NCBI GenBank assembly: GCA_022749755.1
Contig: CM040452.1
Coordinates: 21,408,350 to 21,472,349, forward strand
Direction: 5' to 3'
From: Azadirachta indica
Taxonomy: Eukaryota; Streptophyta; Magnoliopsida; Sapindales; Meliaceae
DNA length: 64,000 nucleotides
In this document: positions 37,762 through 49,400 of the stretch, piece after piece
Layout: the number at the start of each line of letters is the position of its first letter
Numbering within the stretch: the first letter of the stretch is position 1
Program-made: the position numbers and the translations under genes
Notes under the pieces: generated by a model
Database searches by the model: none
The model's input: only the letters and a program-made list of their open reading frames with translations
Told to the model about the DNA's origin: nothing

Positions 37762-40560
37762 ATAACCGGCCCATTACAGGGAAAATTGTCAGGCCAAACG
37801 CTTGAAAGTGGATTTCAGTTTGCTAACAATACCTACTATTTTTGGGCCAAAACTTTTGAACAAAATTTCTTTTAAATAAATACTTTATATATGTATTAAA
37901 TAATAATAAAAAATTTAATTAATTTGAGTTTATCTCGTTTCCATCTATCGCCCCTTATGCTAAAGAAATTTCTTTTGATGAAAGATTTTTCCTCCAAATT
38001 AAGATTTTAAATAAAAATTACAATCACATTTTAAATAAAAATTATAATTATTATTTATTAACTATTTGTCCACTCACACTTGCCAGCTACTAATTTAATT
38101 TTATAACAATTGTAAATTAAAAAAAAAATAGATGATACGAATTAATTTTAAATATCTTTAGTAGTCCACTAAATTTTTGTTCAAGAAAACTCAAATTCAA
38201 TTGCTATGGGAAAGTGTATGCTATCAGTTCATCAATCAGAAACAATATTTGGTAACGTAATGGAAACTACAAGGCGAGGGGAAAAAAAAGAAGAAAAGAA
38301 AAAAGAGATTATATAATAGATTTGTTGTACCAAACCTTAATGAGGTGTCAAGAAACGTTAATGTCTCATTATTGCAATTTAGGTACGTCGTTGACTCAAA
38401 ATGATGATTTCTTTCTTGATACATATTTGTTAGATCTTAGATAAATAAATCGTTTTTTTGCTTGTAATCCACACTTATCACAATTTTTTTTTTTTAAGTT
38501 TTATGGGACTTAATGCTATTACAATTAATTGAAGTTACTATTCTTTGTCCCGCAAGAAGAAACATATGGGGTTCATAGCACAGTGATTTATACATAATAA
38601 ATGGTCCTATATACTGTTAATTACTTATTGTTTTTGTTGTTTTTTGTTTTTTCATATACAATATATGCAATCAATCATAATCAAATTATTATTTGATATT
38701 ACGCACCAACCTCAAATAATAATATAGATATTACCAATACAATACCTTCTTATATAATATTTAATATATATATATGACGATCAAATATACAAATAATAAT
38801 AAATAATGTTTTTATTTTTAAATATTAATTTTTCAAGTTGTAGATTCGTAAGACCTTATTTAAAATTATTTTAGGTATAATATAAGTCAAAATTTTGAGT
38901 TTAAAGTATACAATTTCAACTATTATTTCATTTGATTTTATGGAAAATTATAGATATGAGTTACAAATTATAACATATAATATCACATATTGACGAAGAA
39001 ATGAGTGATGAACATAAAATTATAAAAACATCAGCAATAATATATTAATTGAATTTTTAATTTTTACCTTTTCTAATATCATATAATACCAATTATGTTC
39101 TTATTTAATATTAACATTAACATATATAATCAAAATCTCAAATTTCTCGTATAATAATAAGTAATACTCTCTTAATATTTAATGAATATCAACATACAAA
39201 TCTTTATTTTTTATGAATTAATATATATTGACATACTTTTATTCTTTCACAACAAAATAGAATTTCAATAATAGGAGTTTTTATAAAATTAAATAACTAT
39301 TAAGTATTTTTAATATCTAATTAATTTTACCCATTTTTAATTTATTGAGATTAAAGTTCTAGATGAGCAAATCCAAGCAAATTTCATGAAAATAATTGAT
39401 GAGTGGTACGTTACTCGAATAGGGAACACAAGAAGTTAGGTTCCCAAATTAAAAGGAATTTAAACATTCTAATAAAATTTGGTTTAGTGATTAGTCATTT
39501 GTCAAAAAAAGCAGGTGCAAAACTATGACTCCTCTCCTTTCTACCGCAGCGCTTACTCTTCTTTGCTTCTTATTATTATTTTTTCTTTAATGCGAGCAAC
39601 AAGCCATCTAACTTTACTAAACCCTCTTATTTTCTCTTTTAAAACCCAACCATCTCTCAGCAAGCAAGAAATATATTGTAATAATTGTGTAGATTCAAAT
39701 TATAAATATCTTTTTATGTTGATAAATTTTTCGTACATATATATATACATATGTATTAAAAAGTTTTAAAAAAAAAACCGCGGTAGCTTAAAAACTTTTG
39801 AGGATTTAATGAAAGAAATTTGAGAAAATTATAATTACAGGCTATGTATTGTGGTTTTCTTGGAAGGGGCACAGTGCCAACTAGAAATTTGCAATTAATA
39901 ATGCCCAAAAAACTTCAAAACAAAATGCACTAAAGAAAGAAAAAGGTATTTATTTGTTCGCTACAGAGACCCTGCGGATTTTGGTTGTGTATTTACTGTT
40001 TGTGATTTGCAAATTTAATAAGTGGGGGCAGAAAGTTAAACAGAAAAAAGAAAAAAAAAAGAGAGAGCATTACCCTAATTCTGATCACAACATAATCTTT
40101 TAATATCTTATAAAATATTATTTTATTAACGACCAGTCACATATATGTACATGTTAAGATTAAAAATAAAAAAAAAAAAAAAAAAAAATCAGATTAAGAG
40201 AGAGCCGTGATCTACGGATGAGATGTGTAGTTCAAATTTTGCTCGCTTTAGAATTGAAAAAAAAAAAAAAGGAGTCACGAGATGAATAATGAGCATGGAG
40301 TTCATGTGATCCTCGTTACAACACTCTAGTATTTTCATATTTTCATATTTGGTAAAATCTTCTTTATTCATTTGTTTAGTTGCTATAAGAGGTCCAGAAA
40401 AAATATATTTACATTTTAAATCTTATAGTGTATTTCACATGATTAAAATTCATTTGCAAAATGAGAAAGATTAATTATTACTTTATAATATTAAGAGAAA
40501 CAATCCACTTAAACATTATATCACAAGGTGAGATAAATTATAATACACCAAATTCTATGG
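37762..40560. other. AT-rich divergent intergenic region between GMI1 and the IQD gene
   Basis: About 2.8 kb of very AT-rich DNA with poly-A tracts (for example 40168-40188). None of the open frames has a credible start context or codon bias. I see no gene; the right end leads into the IQD promoter. Confidence 0.55.
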
Positions 40561-40937
40561 GTGCAATTTTAGTGTGACGTGGCGCGATTTCAGGAGGCCC
40601 AATCCAACTGTAATTTTTGCTTCTCGTGAATTTGATAAATACCAACGGTGGAAGCGCGGGGTTTGCAGTTACTACGCTCACATTCACTCTTCTCTCTTTC
40701 TCTCGAGACTCTCTCTTTCTCTTTATGATCTAATTTCCTCTCACTTTTTCACCATTTTCCGTGAAAATTCTCAGATCAAAACTCATGAGAAAATGAGAAA
40801 GCGGAGATTTCGTAAAGAGAAATATTAATGTTCAAGCCGGAATACAAATTCTTCTAAACTCATTAACTAACCGTCGTCGTCGTCCCCCTCCTCTTAGGTA
40901 CAAAGATCACGTAGTAGTACATAGTCCTTTGCCGGCG
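40561..40937 (+). promoter_or_regulatory. IQD gene proximal promoter and CT-rich 5' leader
   Basis: A TGACGTGGC motif (bZIP/ABRE-like ACGT core) at about 40575 is followed by a long CT-rich stretch (40685-40740), typical of plant 5' leaders, and by the IQD start codon at 40938. The assignment rests on position and composition only. Confidence 0.4.
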
Positions 40938-43900
40938 ATGGGGAAGAAAGGCGGCGGTTGGTTCTCGACGGTGAAGAGAGTTTTTCAGTCGTCTTCAAGT
41001 AAGGACTTGCAGGAGAAAAAGGTAATCTCTCTGTTTTTCCTTTTTCTTTTTTTTTTTTTAATTTTTTTTAATGGTAAATTATGCTTTAAGCAATTGATTT
41101 GCAGCTTTGATCAATGCTTGATTAGTAAGTAATTTAATTTGTATTTTTTACTCCATCTTTTTCTTTTATTTTTTTTTGGGGTTAATTTGAACTCTCATAT
41201 TTCATCTTACATCTAATTTCCAAGCATGTCAACCAAACTTTGAGGTTACATTTACTTCTACAACACATTTTGTTTTGTAATTTTAAACACTACTATTTTG
41301 GCAATACTTTTTTGCCACTACCTAAACGTATGTAATTTCCCTCCACCGTACACATTTGCCGGCTTTAAATCGATACATGCGTATATACAATAAATTAATT
41401 AAATAAATTATTCGAGTTCAAGGTAACATTTTTAACATTAAGTTAGAAAATTTTTAGATGAGAAATTTTTTTGTTAAAATTTAGAGATTGAACTGTATAA
41501 AAGGAATTCTTTGATGCAAAACTCTCTTAAAAAAAAGAGTTATTATAGTTCAAATTTTAACAAAATAAGCCGCATATATAATTAATTTTTACTAATTAAA
41601 GTAATTCATGAAAATTGGATATTTAATAATATCTAGCACGTACATGTAATTTAAAGAATTTGGTTTGATTTAATAGGGAAAAAAACATGATAATATATAG
41701 GCATATAAATACAAACTACAATGTTATATATAACCATATGATCAATGAACATAAACAATCATTCTTTTTTTCAAATATATGATTTGGTTTTACTTAATAG
41801 AGAACCTAGATAAAGAAGATATTATGATTACCTCTATATGAGGTTGGAGGATCGCACTGACCTCTCCCAACCACCAAAGCTCGAACCTTTATTTTATCTT
41901 ACAGTTAGGACCATGAACGCATAAATCAAATACGTATGGTCCCCCGTCAACATGACCAAAATTTACAAACTCTTCGACATATTATTATCAAGCCACCTAA
42001 GCCATCACATCATATTTACGTTGATCATCATGTGCTTTGATATGTTAGATCACCATCATCCCAAAAATACTGTTTCTATGATTTTTTTTTCTTTCCCTTG
42101 TTGAAAATTGAGCTACGTAGAATATTTCTTCCTGAAAAAAAAAAGAATAGAATTTCAACCACTTATATTGTACTTGCAGATCGTAATAGCTTATGTGCAT
42201 AAAAGGTTATATTTGAAAAGTGGGTGCTAACAAAACGATATTCAATAAGATCAATTATAAAAATAGTATTTTTTTTCCCAATTTTGAAGAGAGATTAGTT
42301 TAATGTAGGAAAAAATATCACTAATATCCTTATTTTCAGCTAGTATCTTACTTAAATACTGATATGTAGAATTAATCTGATCATTAAAAAGTACGGACAG
42401 GGGGTATTGAGGTATTAGTAAAGAATTAAGGATATTGTTGCATATTATAGGCCAAAAAATATGAAGTAATTTTTATTTTCGCATTTAATTTATGTTTCTA
42501 CTCGGGGTTGAAATGGAGTAAGATGCACGGGTAAAATACGGAGATAGAAAGAACGGTGCAATTTAGATTTTTTATGATTTTCAAAAATAGGATTTAGATT
42601 TTGGATGAATTAATTTTTGAGCGAGGTGCATTTGCCATTGTACAAGCACACTAGCTATAGTATATGACATTGTTGGATGTCTAGTAATCTTTTAGTACAA
42701 TAATATGAGCATTATTGATAGAAGCTGTCACTAATTAATCAAAATTTCATGATTTTTAGAAAGAAAACGTAGAGCAGAAATGGCAGCATGAAGCTCCAGA
42801 GGTTGTGTCATTTGAACATTTCCCGGCAGAGAGTTCACCAGACGTCACAAATGATGAGAGCACAGGATCAACTCCGGTGACGGAAGATAGAAACCATGCT
42901 ATCGCCGTTGCTGTAGCCACTGCTGCTGCCGCTGAAGCAGCCGTCGCGGCAGCTCAAGCGGCAGCCAAAGTTGTTCGATTAGCTGGTTATGGGCGCCACT
43001 CCAAGGAAGAAAGAGCTGCAACACTCATACAATCACATTACAGGGGCTACTTAGTAATAATGTTTCACTCTCATGAAAGTTGTTACTTATCATTATGATA
43101 TTACATATAATTGTTAATTAAAATTATGTTGCAGGCGCGGCGAGCTCTGCGGGCTTTGAAGGGATTGGTGAGGCTACAAGCATTAGTAAGAGGGCATAAT
43201 GTACGGAAGCAAGCGCAAATGACAATGCGTTGCATGCAAGCACTAGTACGGGTTCAGGCAAGAGTACGAGCACGCAGACTACAACTGGCACATGAGAAAC
43301 TAAAAAGGAGAGTAAAAGAAGACGAAGAAGAATTGCAGAATCAGAAGAGTCCATTGAAGCAGTATGCTGCAGCTTGGGACAATAATGATGGTTACCAATA
43401 TCAAAACTCAGAGAAAGTTGAAGAAAATACTTCCAGAAAACATGATTCTTTGATGAAAAGAGAGAGAGCCCTCGCGTATGCTTATGCCTACCAGGTAATT
43501 GTAGTTACTATTTCTGGGCAAATTTAGTTGCCTAATTTACTACTTTTCATAATTTACGATTCTGCAATATATAGCAGCAGCAACATCAGCATCAACGACA
43601 ACTCTCACAATCCGATCCGAACGGTAAGGATGTTGTGGAACTTTACCCCAACGAGCGAGAAAGAGCGCAATGGGGCTGGAATTGGCTGGAGCGTTGGATG
43701 TCATCACAACCCTACGACGCCCGTCATTTAGGAGGCCCAAACGAACCTTCTTACACGGCACTCACCACAACCACCACCACTAGTGACGATATGTTATCGG
43801 AAAAGACTGTTGAAATGGACGTCACCGTCACACCACCTGGGTCGAGCAGCACAAAAATCAGCATGTTCCATCGAGACTTATCAGATTCGGGCGGCTCATA

Positions 43901-44255
43901 CAGCCAACAACACCCATCGCACAATGTCCCAAGCTACATGGCACCAACGCAGTCTGCTAAGGCAAAGGTGAGAAGCCAAGGTGCAATCAAGCAGCAGCAG
44001 CGGAGTCCGAATGCAACGCCAAATTGGAACTCGTCGACAAAGAAAGTTTCAGGACTTGGGGGATCGGGATGTGATTCATCTAGTACCTCAGGCGGTGGAA
44101 CAGCCGCAACTACCTATAAGCCTCCACGGAGTCCAAGCCAAGCGTATGGTAGCCGTGGAAGAAGGGTTACCGGATTTAGCCCGGATTCCAGTATCGGTGA
44201 GGATTGGAGATCAACCCCTGTCGGTGGACACGGTTGGAGACATGATTTTGGTTGA
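40938..44255 (+). CDS. IQ67-domain (IQD) calmodulin-binding protein
   Basis: Plant-specific scaffold binding calmodulin and usually associated with microtubules, nucleus or membrane. Four exons: 40938-41021, 42760-43053, 43135-43494, 43575-44255; 1419 bases, 472 residues. It starts [16 protein letters not shown], the usual IQD N-terminus; then a long alanine run ([25 protein letters not shown]); then the IQ67 domain ([41 protein letters not shown] followed by a third IQ-like [14 protein letters not shown]); then [10 protein letters not shown] and Ser/Gln-rich disordered C-terminus with a Pro-rich [10 protein letters not shown] segment. The phase-0 intron after GYL inside the first IQ motif is the hallmark IQ67 intron position. 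Intron 1 is 1.7 kb and AT-rich. Family certain; subgroup near Arabidopsis IQD16-18 is a guess. Confidence 0.95.
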
Positions 44256-44661
44256 TTTATTATTTGTGTGTGTGACAGCTTCTTCAACATTTGAAGGTTT
44301 GATGAAATTAAGTTTCTACTTTGTTAATACCTTATTATTATTTATTGTAAACCTTTTTTGTTTGTAACTTGTAATCCGATATTTTATTTGTGTAATTAAA
44401 CGTTATAAATTTGTCAACACGTTTTACCTAAGGATTGGAAATATAGAATTTGTGCAATTTTAAGTCGAGATTCCTATTAGCAATAGATTTCCTAATTCTA
44501 CATAATCTTTACTTTGCATCATATATATATATATAGTTACAACATTCTTCTAATATTTTCTTTCCTAGTAACCAAAACTCTCTATTCATCTTTCTCTCAT
44601 TCCTGTTACTTCTCCATATTTGATTTTATACTTTTCTGCCGCACCAACTGAACAGCAAACA
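44256..44661. other. Short spacer between IQD and CUE-like genes
   Basis: About 400 bases holding the IQD 3' UTR and the promoter/leader of the next plus-strand gene; includes a short TA run near 44522-44535. Nothing else is seen. Confidence 0.5.
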
Positions 44662-45192
44662 ATGTCACCCATTGGCGCCGAGCACCAGCTTCTCGATGTC
44701 GCCTTAAAAGACTGCGGCGAAGAATTGGATCTCGTCATGAAGAGCCTGCAACAAGTTAGCTTATCGCACCCAGAACAAAACCCTAACATTTTTTCCGCCG
44801 AAGAAACAGATAAAAACAACCCATCATCTTCAGACAGCTCAAACAGTACTCTTTGCACAGAATGGGCGGACTTGTTCCTGAAGGAGATGACGAACGCCGG
44901 AAGTCTGGAAGATGCCAGAGTCCGCGCGTCCAGAGTTCTGCAAGCTTTTGAGAAGGAGAAAACTGAGGTCCTGACGCGGGAAAATCTGATTTTGAAACGC
45001 GCTGTGGTGATTCAACATCAACTTTTGAAGGAGAGACATATGGAGATGGAAGATTTGAAGAAGAATTTGTTGCAGTATCAGGCGGAGCTGAGGATTCTTG
45101 ATGTGAAGAACTACGCGCTGTCCATGCATTTGAGACAGGGCAGGACAGGAGACGCCGTTTCTGGATGTTTTCGTGGTTCTGATGTCTTTTGA
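44662..45192 (+). CDS. CUE-domain-like coiled-coil protein (plant ubiquitin-system component family)
   Basis: 176-residue single-exon protein starting MSPIGAEHQLLDVALKDCGEELDLVMKSL. The leading residues resemble a CUE-type ubiquitin-binding helix bundle; the second half is a long coiled coil (ARVRASRVLQAFEKEKTEVLTRENLILKRAVVIQHQLLKERHMEMEDLKKNL). The conserved C-terminal block, QAELRILDVKNYALSMHLRQ, is shared with the plant proteins annotated as ubiquitin system component Cue. I chose the second in-frame ATG (44662) because the peptide before it is not conserved in my recollection; the frame is also open from ATA/ATG-like codons at 44620. Function beyond possible ubiquitin binding is unknown. 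Confidence 0.8.
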   Translation: MSPIGAEHQLLDVALKDCGEELDLVMKSLQQVSLSHPEQNPNIFSAEETDKNNPSSSDSSNSTLCTEWADLFLKEMTNAGSLEDARVRASRVLQAFEKEKTEVLTRENLILKRAVVIQHQLLKERHMEMEDLKKNLLQYQAELRILDVKNYALSMHLRQGRTGDAVSGCFRGSDVF

Positions 45193-46498
45193 TTGAAATT
45201 TGAAATACACTTACGACCTGGTGCGATTTTATGGACCTTTCTTCTATATATTGAATGATAGATGTTAAATTATATGGTAAATTTAACCGTTAAGTGTTTG
45301 TTTTTTCTGTTTAAAATTTAAATACGAGTGAAATTTAAATTTTACTTGATATATATTTTTTTTTTAAATTTTAATAGTTGAATATAAATATTAAATTTTT
45401 TAATTAAAATTAATATGTTAATAAATATTTTAAAAAATTTTAAATTAATATATTAAATTATTTTACATATAAATTAAATTTATTTATACATTTATTCGTT
45501 ATATTTAAGTTAAAAAATAAATAAATTTTAAACATTTAAAAATTTATATTTAAACTTTAACGGAAAAAATCCCTTAATTTTCATTTTTAATAAAACAGTT
45601 GTCTCATTCAATTAATTTGTTTTGATCTACATATGTAAAGATTTAGAGTAATAAATAAAATATTTATTGTTAAATGTTCATTTAGTTTGATTTTCATTAA
45701 CTTTATTTGGCTAAGAATATCTTAATTGATGTGTCATGATGTGACTATACAAACACTTTTTTCTTTTTTAAGGACGACTCTACAAACAATTAATTATTAT
45801 AAATTATATAATAACATCGAGATCTATAGTCCAAATTAATAATAGAATAAGATCAAACACAGTGTATAAAGACTTGTGCGTATGTGTACAAATATATATA
45901 TAAACACATTTTTTAACAAAAGTTTATATTTATTAACCATATAATATTGCTTTCTGTAAATTGAAATTTTATGATTTTATATTATTATTTGTATAATTAA
46001 CAAATAACAAGCAAGACAATACATCTCTGTACAGTTTCACGTGAGAAGTTTTGTATCGACCCTTCGTGGCAAAGACAAGTGTTTCAAGTTCTTCCAACTT
46101 CTGTAGATCTCGTCCACGTGGCAATATCTGGGTGGGCCAGTGTCTTGCAGAAACGATAAACCTTCATTAAAACCAAATTACTAAAAATAAAAAAATCACA
46201 CGTTCGACGCTGATCACCTCGTGGCGAGTTTTTATTGGATCAATAATTTCGTAACTCTACGAGCATTACAAAGATCCATCTTCCGCTTTCGCTCTTTTTC
46301 GGGGATCTGACAATCTGTCTCGCTTGGCTTGCAAGTTCTTTAATTTTTTTTTCTCTTTGTGCTCTTCTCTTTATCACAAACTTACAACTGTCGCTCTTCT
46401 AATACATTTCCTTTCATCTTTCAAACTTCCCTACTACCATCCACTTCTCACGGGAATTCATTTTAGTCTTCTTCCTTTGTCTTTCTCTTCTCTTTCTC
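45193..46498. other. Intergenic region and SS1 promoter/leader
   Basis: AT-rich spacer carrying a MITE candidate at its left end. The right end (46.0-46.5 kb) is GC-richer, includes a TTTCACGTGAGAAG stretch with a CACGTG G-box near 46038 and a CCACGTGG G-box near 46114, and leads to the SS1 start codon. G-boxes would suit light, sugar or ABA control of a starch gene, but this is inference. Confidence 0.5.
45290..45577. mobile_element. hAT-like MITE candidate, 288 bp
   Basis: The left end begins TTAAGTGTTTGTTTTTTCTG and the right end, read on the other strand, begins TTAAGGGATTTTTTCCGTT; both then run into AAAnTTTAAAT. This gives imperfect terminal inverted repeats of about 30 bases. No clear target duplication is visible, and AT richness weakens the case. 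Confidence 0.35.
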
Positions 46499-49400
46499 AT
46501 GGAGTCTTTGCAGGTCACTCGTCTTCTTTCATGCAAATCATTTATTCACACGGTGAAAGTTGGTTTCAATTTTAGACCCGTTAGACAAGTTGGATTTAGT
46601 TATTTGTGGAAAAAAAGGAATAAAAATGATTGTTTGATGATCAGAAGTTCGTTCGTCAATGGCGGTGAAAATGAAGGCGGTGGTGATGGTAGTAACGTTG
46701 GTTCGCCAGACGGTCCTGCTGCTGTTGAAGATGAACGTGAGGAAAAAGAACTTGGTTTTTTATTGGGTGCTGAGAAAGACGGTTCCGGGTCTCTTATTGG
46801 ATTTCGTTTGATTCCTCCTTCTGGTATTTTCATTTTTGTTGGGTTAATTTTGTGTTTTCTGATTTTTCTTAGCTTTGAATTTTGGAATCTGTGAGATTTC
46901 TTTTCTTATGTAAAGTTTGATTTGCTAATCATTTTGTAATTAGTTAGTGGTTGCCTTTTCACTTTTCTTTTTTTTTAATATTTATTTCATTTGACCGAAC
47001 TTTATGTATCAAACAAAATTTTGCTTCTTTAAAGTTAATTGCTCAATAACAACTTAAATTTGATAACGCTGGCAATCTCTCTAGCATTTTACAGATTTAC
47101 GGCATCAGATTTGACTAAAGTTTCTGAAAAAAATTTCGAATGAAATGTGTTCCAAATTTATTTTAGTTCTTATCAGTGCTGCATTATGTGCTGAATTTTG
47201 ACATTTCTGCAATTCTGAGTTTGATTCCAAAGACGAACCTGAATTACAGGAGACGATGAAGTTGTTGAGTCTAGTAAAGATATAGCTAGTTATGGAGTAG
47301 AAAAAAGTGAAGACATTGAAGGAGAGAAGAAAGCTCAAGTCGGAGTATGCTACAATGTTGTCTTTGTCACTTCTGAGGCTGCACCTTATTCAAAAACAGG
47401 GGGATTAGGCGATGTATGTGGTTCTTTGCCTGTAGCATTGGGTGCTCGTGGACATCGTGTGATGGTTGTCTCTCCTAGGTACTTGAATGGCACTGCTGCA
47501 GACAAGAATTTTGCCAATGCTAAAGATTTAGGTAGTCGCATCAAGATATACTGTTTTGGAGGAGAGCAACAGGTTGCTTTCTTCCATGAATACAGAGAAG
47601 GTGTTGATTGGGTAATTATTTCAGCAAGATGTCATTCAAAAACATGCAGAGCATAATTCATTTCTTTGTAATTATTTTGGAGTTAGAGACGTTAATCTGT
47701 CTGATGATGACCAGTTTATCCCCTTTTGTAGGTATTTGTTGACCATCCTTCATATCATAGGCCTGGAAATCTGTATGGTGATAGTAATGGTGCTTTTGGT
47801 GATAATCAAGTATACTTTGTAATTTAGTTTGAGATTTTATGAAGAAGCAATATATATATATATTTTTTCAAGAAATACCTAGTGGTTTTCTCTTGTGATT
47901 TTACAGTTTAGGTACGCTTTACTTTGCTATGCGGCATGTGAAGCTCCATTGGTGCTTCCGTTGGGAGGGTTTACATATGGTGAAAAATGCCTATTCCTTG
48001 TCAATGACTGGCATGCCGGCCTTGTGCCAGTGTAAGTGGATTTCTTCCAGTCAATTCTTTCATTTTCATTTACTGATCCATTAGTTCCAATCAATTCTTT
48101 CATTTTCATTTACTGATCCATTAGTTGATTCTCAATAATTTATCAGTTTTTTTCCTGTTACCACCCCTCTTTTCTGCCATTGAGTGAATTAAGAAATTGC
48201 TCTTTCAGCATAGGAACTCATTTGTGGTGTGCTTGTCACTACAAAACATTTAAAAGGCGTATGATTTGGAAGATTGTTCTTGTCGAGACCATGCATTAGC
48301 TAATCCTTTCTTCAAAACTATGTCATCTCATGGATAACTCTTTTTTTCTCTCTTCTTTTTTTATTTCAAATCATGCCTTATATAGGATGCAGAGCATAAT
48401 TCCAACAGAAAACTTAAAATTGCTGTGGAGTCCTATTTTGAAGTCCTAATTTTGCCTTTTTTTGGTCCAGGCTTTTAGCTGCAAAATATCGTCCATATGG
48501 AGTCTATAAGGATGCTCGAAGCATCCTTGTAATACATAACCTTTCACATCAGGTTCTCTTTGTGATTGACACTCTTGATGCTTTCTTTAATTATTTTGAC
48601 AGAAAACTTAAAATTGCTTCCGATGCTTGTGCTTCAGAAGTCTCAGTGATAAAATTATTCTAAATGTGTCTAGAATACCAGTCTCAAATATTTTTGCTCT
48701 GTATTTCAAAGGGTGTTGAACCTGCCACAACTTATGAGAATTTGGGACTGCCTCCACAATGGTATGGAGCACTAGAATGGGTGTTTCCGAATTGGGCAAG
48801 GACACATGCTCTCGACACTGGTGAAGCAGTCAACGTTCTGAAGGGTGCAATTGTCACGGCCGATCGAATACTTACAGTGAGCAAGGTCCTTAGTCTTGCA
48901 TATATTATTCCTACTTTTGGGTTTACAATTTTACGAAATATGTGGTTTCTTTCTGCTGATTTGCAAACAATTATCAGCTTCTGAAATTCTAGGACTTAGT
49001 ATCATTTGTCAATATTTAAGTTAGGTTTATTTGAAGCAGCCTTTATATTGAGTCATAAGTGCTTTATATTTCACGAACTATACTACTTTTAGGTCATTCT
49101 AATTTTTGTTAATTGTAGGGCTATTCATGGGAAATAACCACCATTGAAGGTGGATATGGCTTAGACGAGCTATTAAGCAGTCGAAAGAGTGTTCTGAATG
49201 GTATGTGTTTTGAACCTATAACTACAAATTACTTTAAGGGCAATTGTCTAGTGCAGAGTTCTGATCAGGTTTGCAGACATATACACACATAAATGTTTGA
49301 CGTGGCAGATTACTCTCAGTATTCCATATTGATGGAACCAGCTTCTGTTAATGACCTTTATATAGGATATAGGATCTTACCTTTATGAATAACTGCCTTA

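Noticed and set aside
37490..37765. 91-codon plus-strand open frame spanning the 115-bp duplication
   Set aside because: Its internal peptide repeat simply reflects the DNA duplication; the sequence contains no recognisable domain and the frame is not independently supported.
40574..40828. 84-codon plus-strand open frame upstream of the IQD gene
   Set aside because: It lies in the CT-rich leader, lacks conserved features and ends before the IQD start; probably chance in the 5' UTR.
41815..41960. Possible transposon fragment in IQD intron 1
   Set aside because: The stretch is less AT-rich than its surroundings, but I found no terminal repeats, target duplication or coding similarity.
43124..43354. 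Minus-strand open frame opposite IQD exon 3
   Set aside because: Antisense of the Arg/Gln-rich IQ67 domain.
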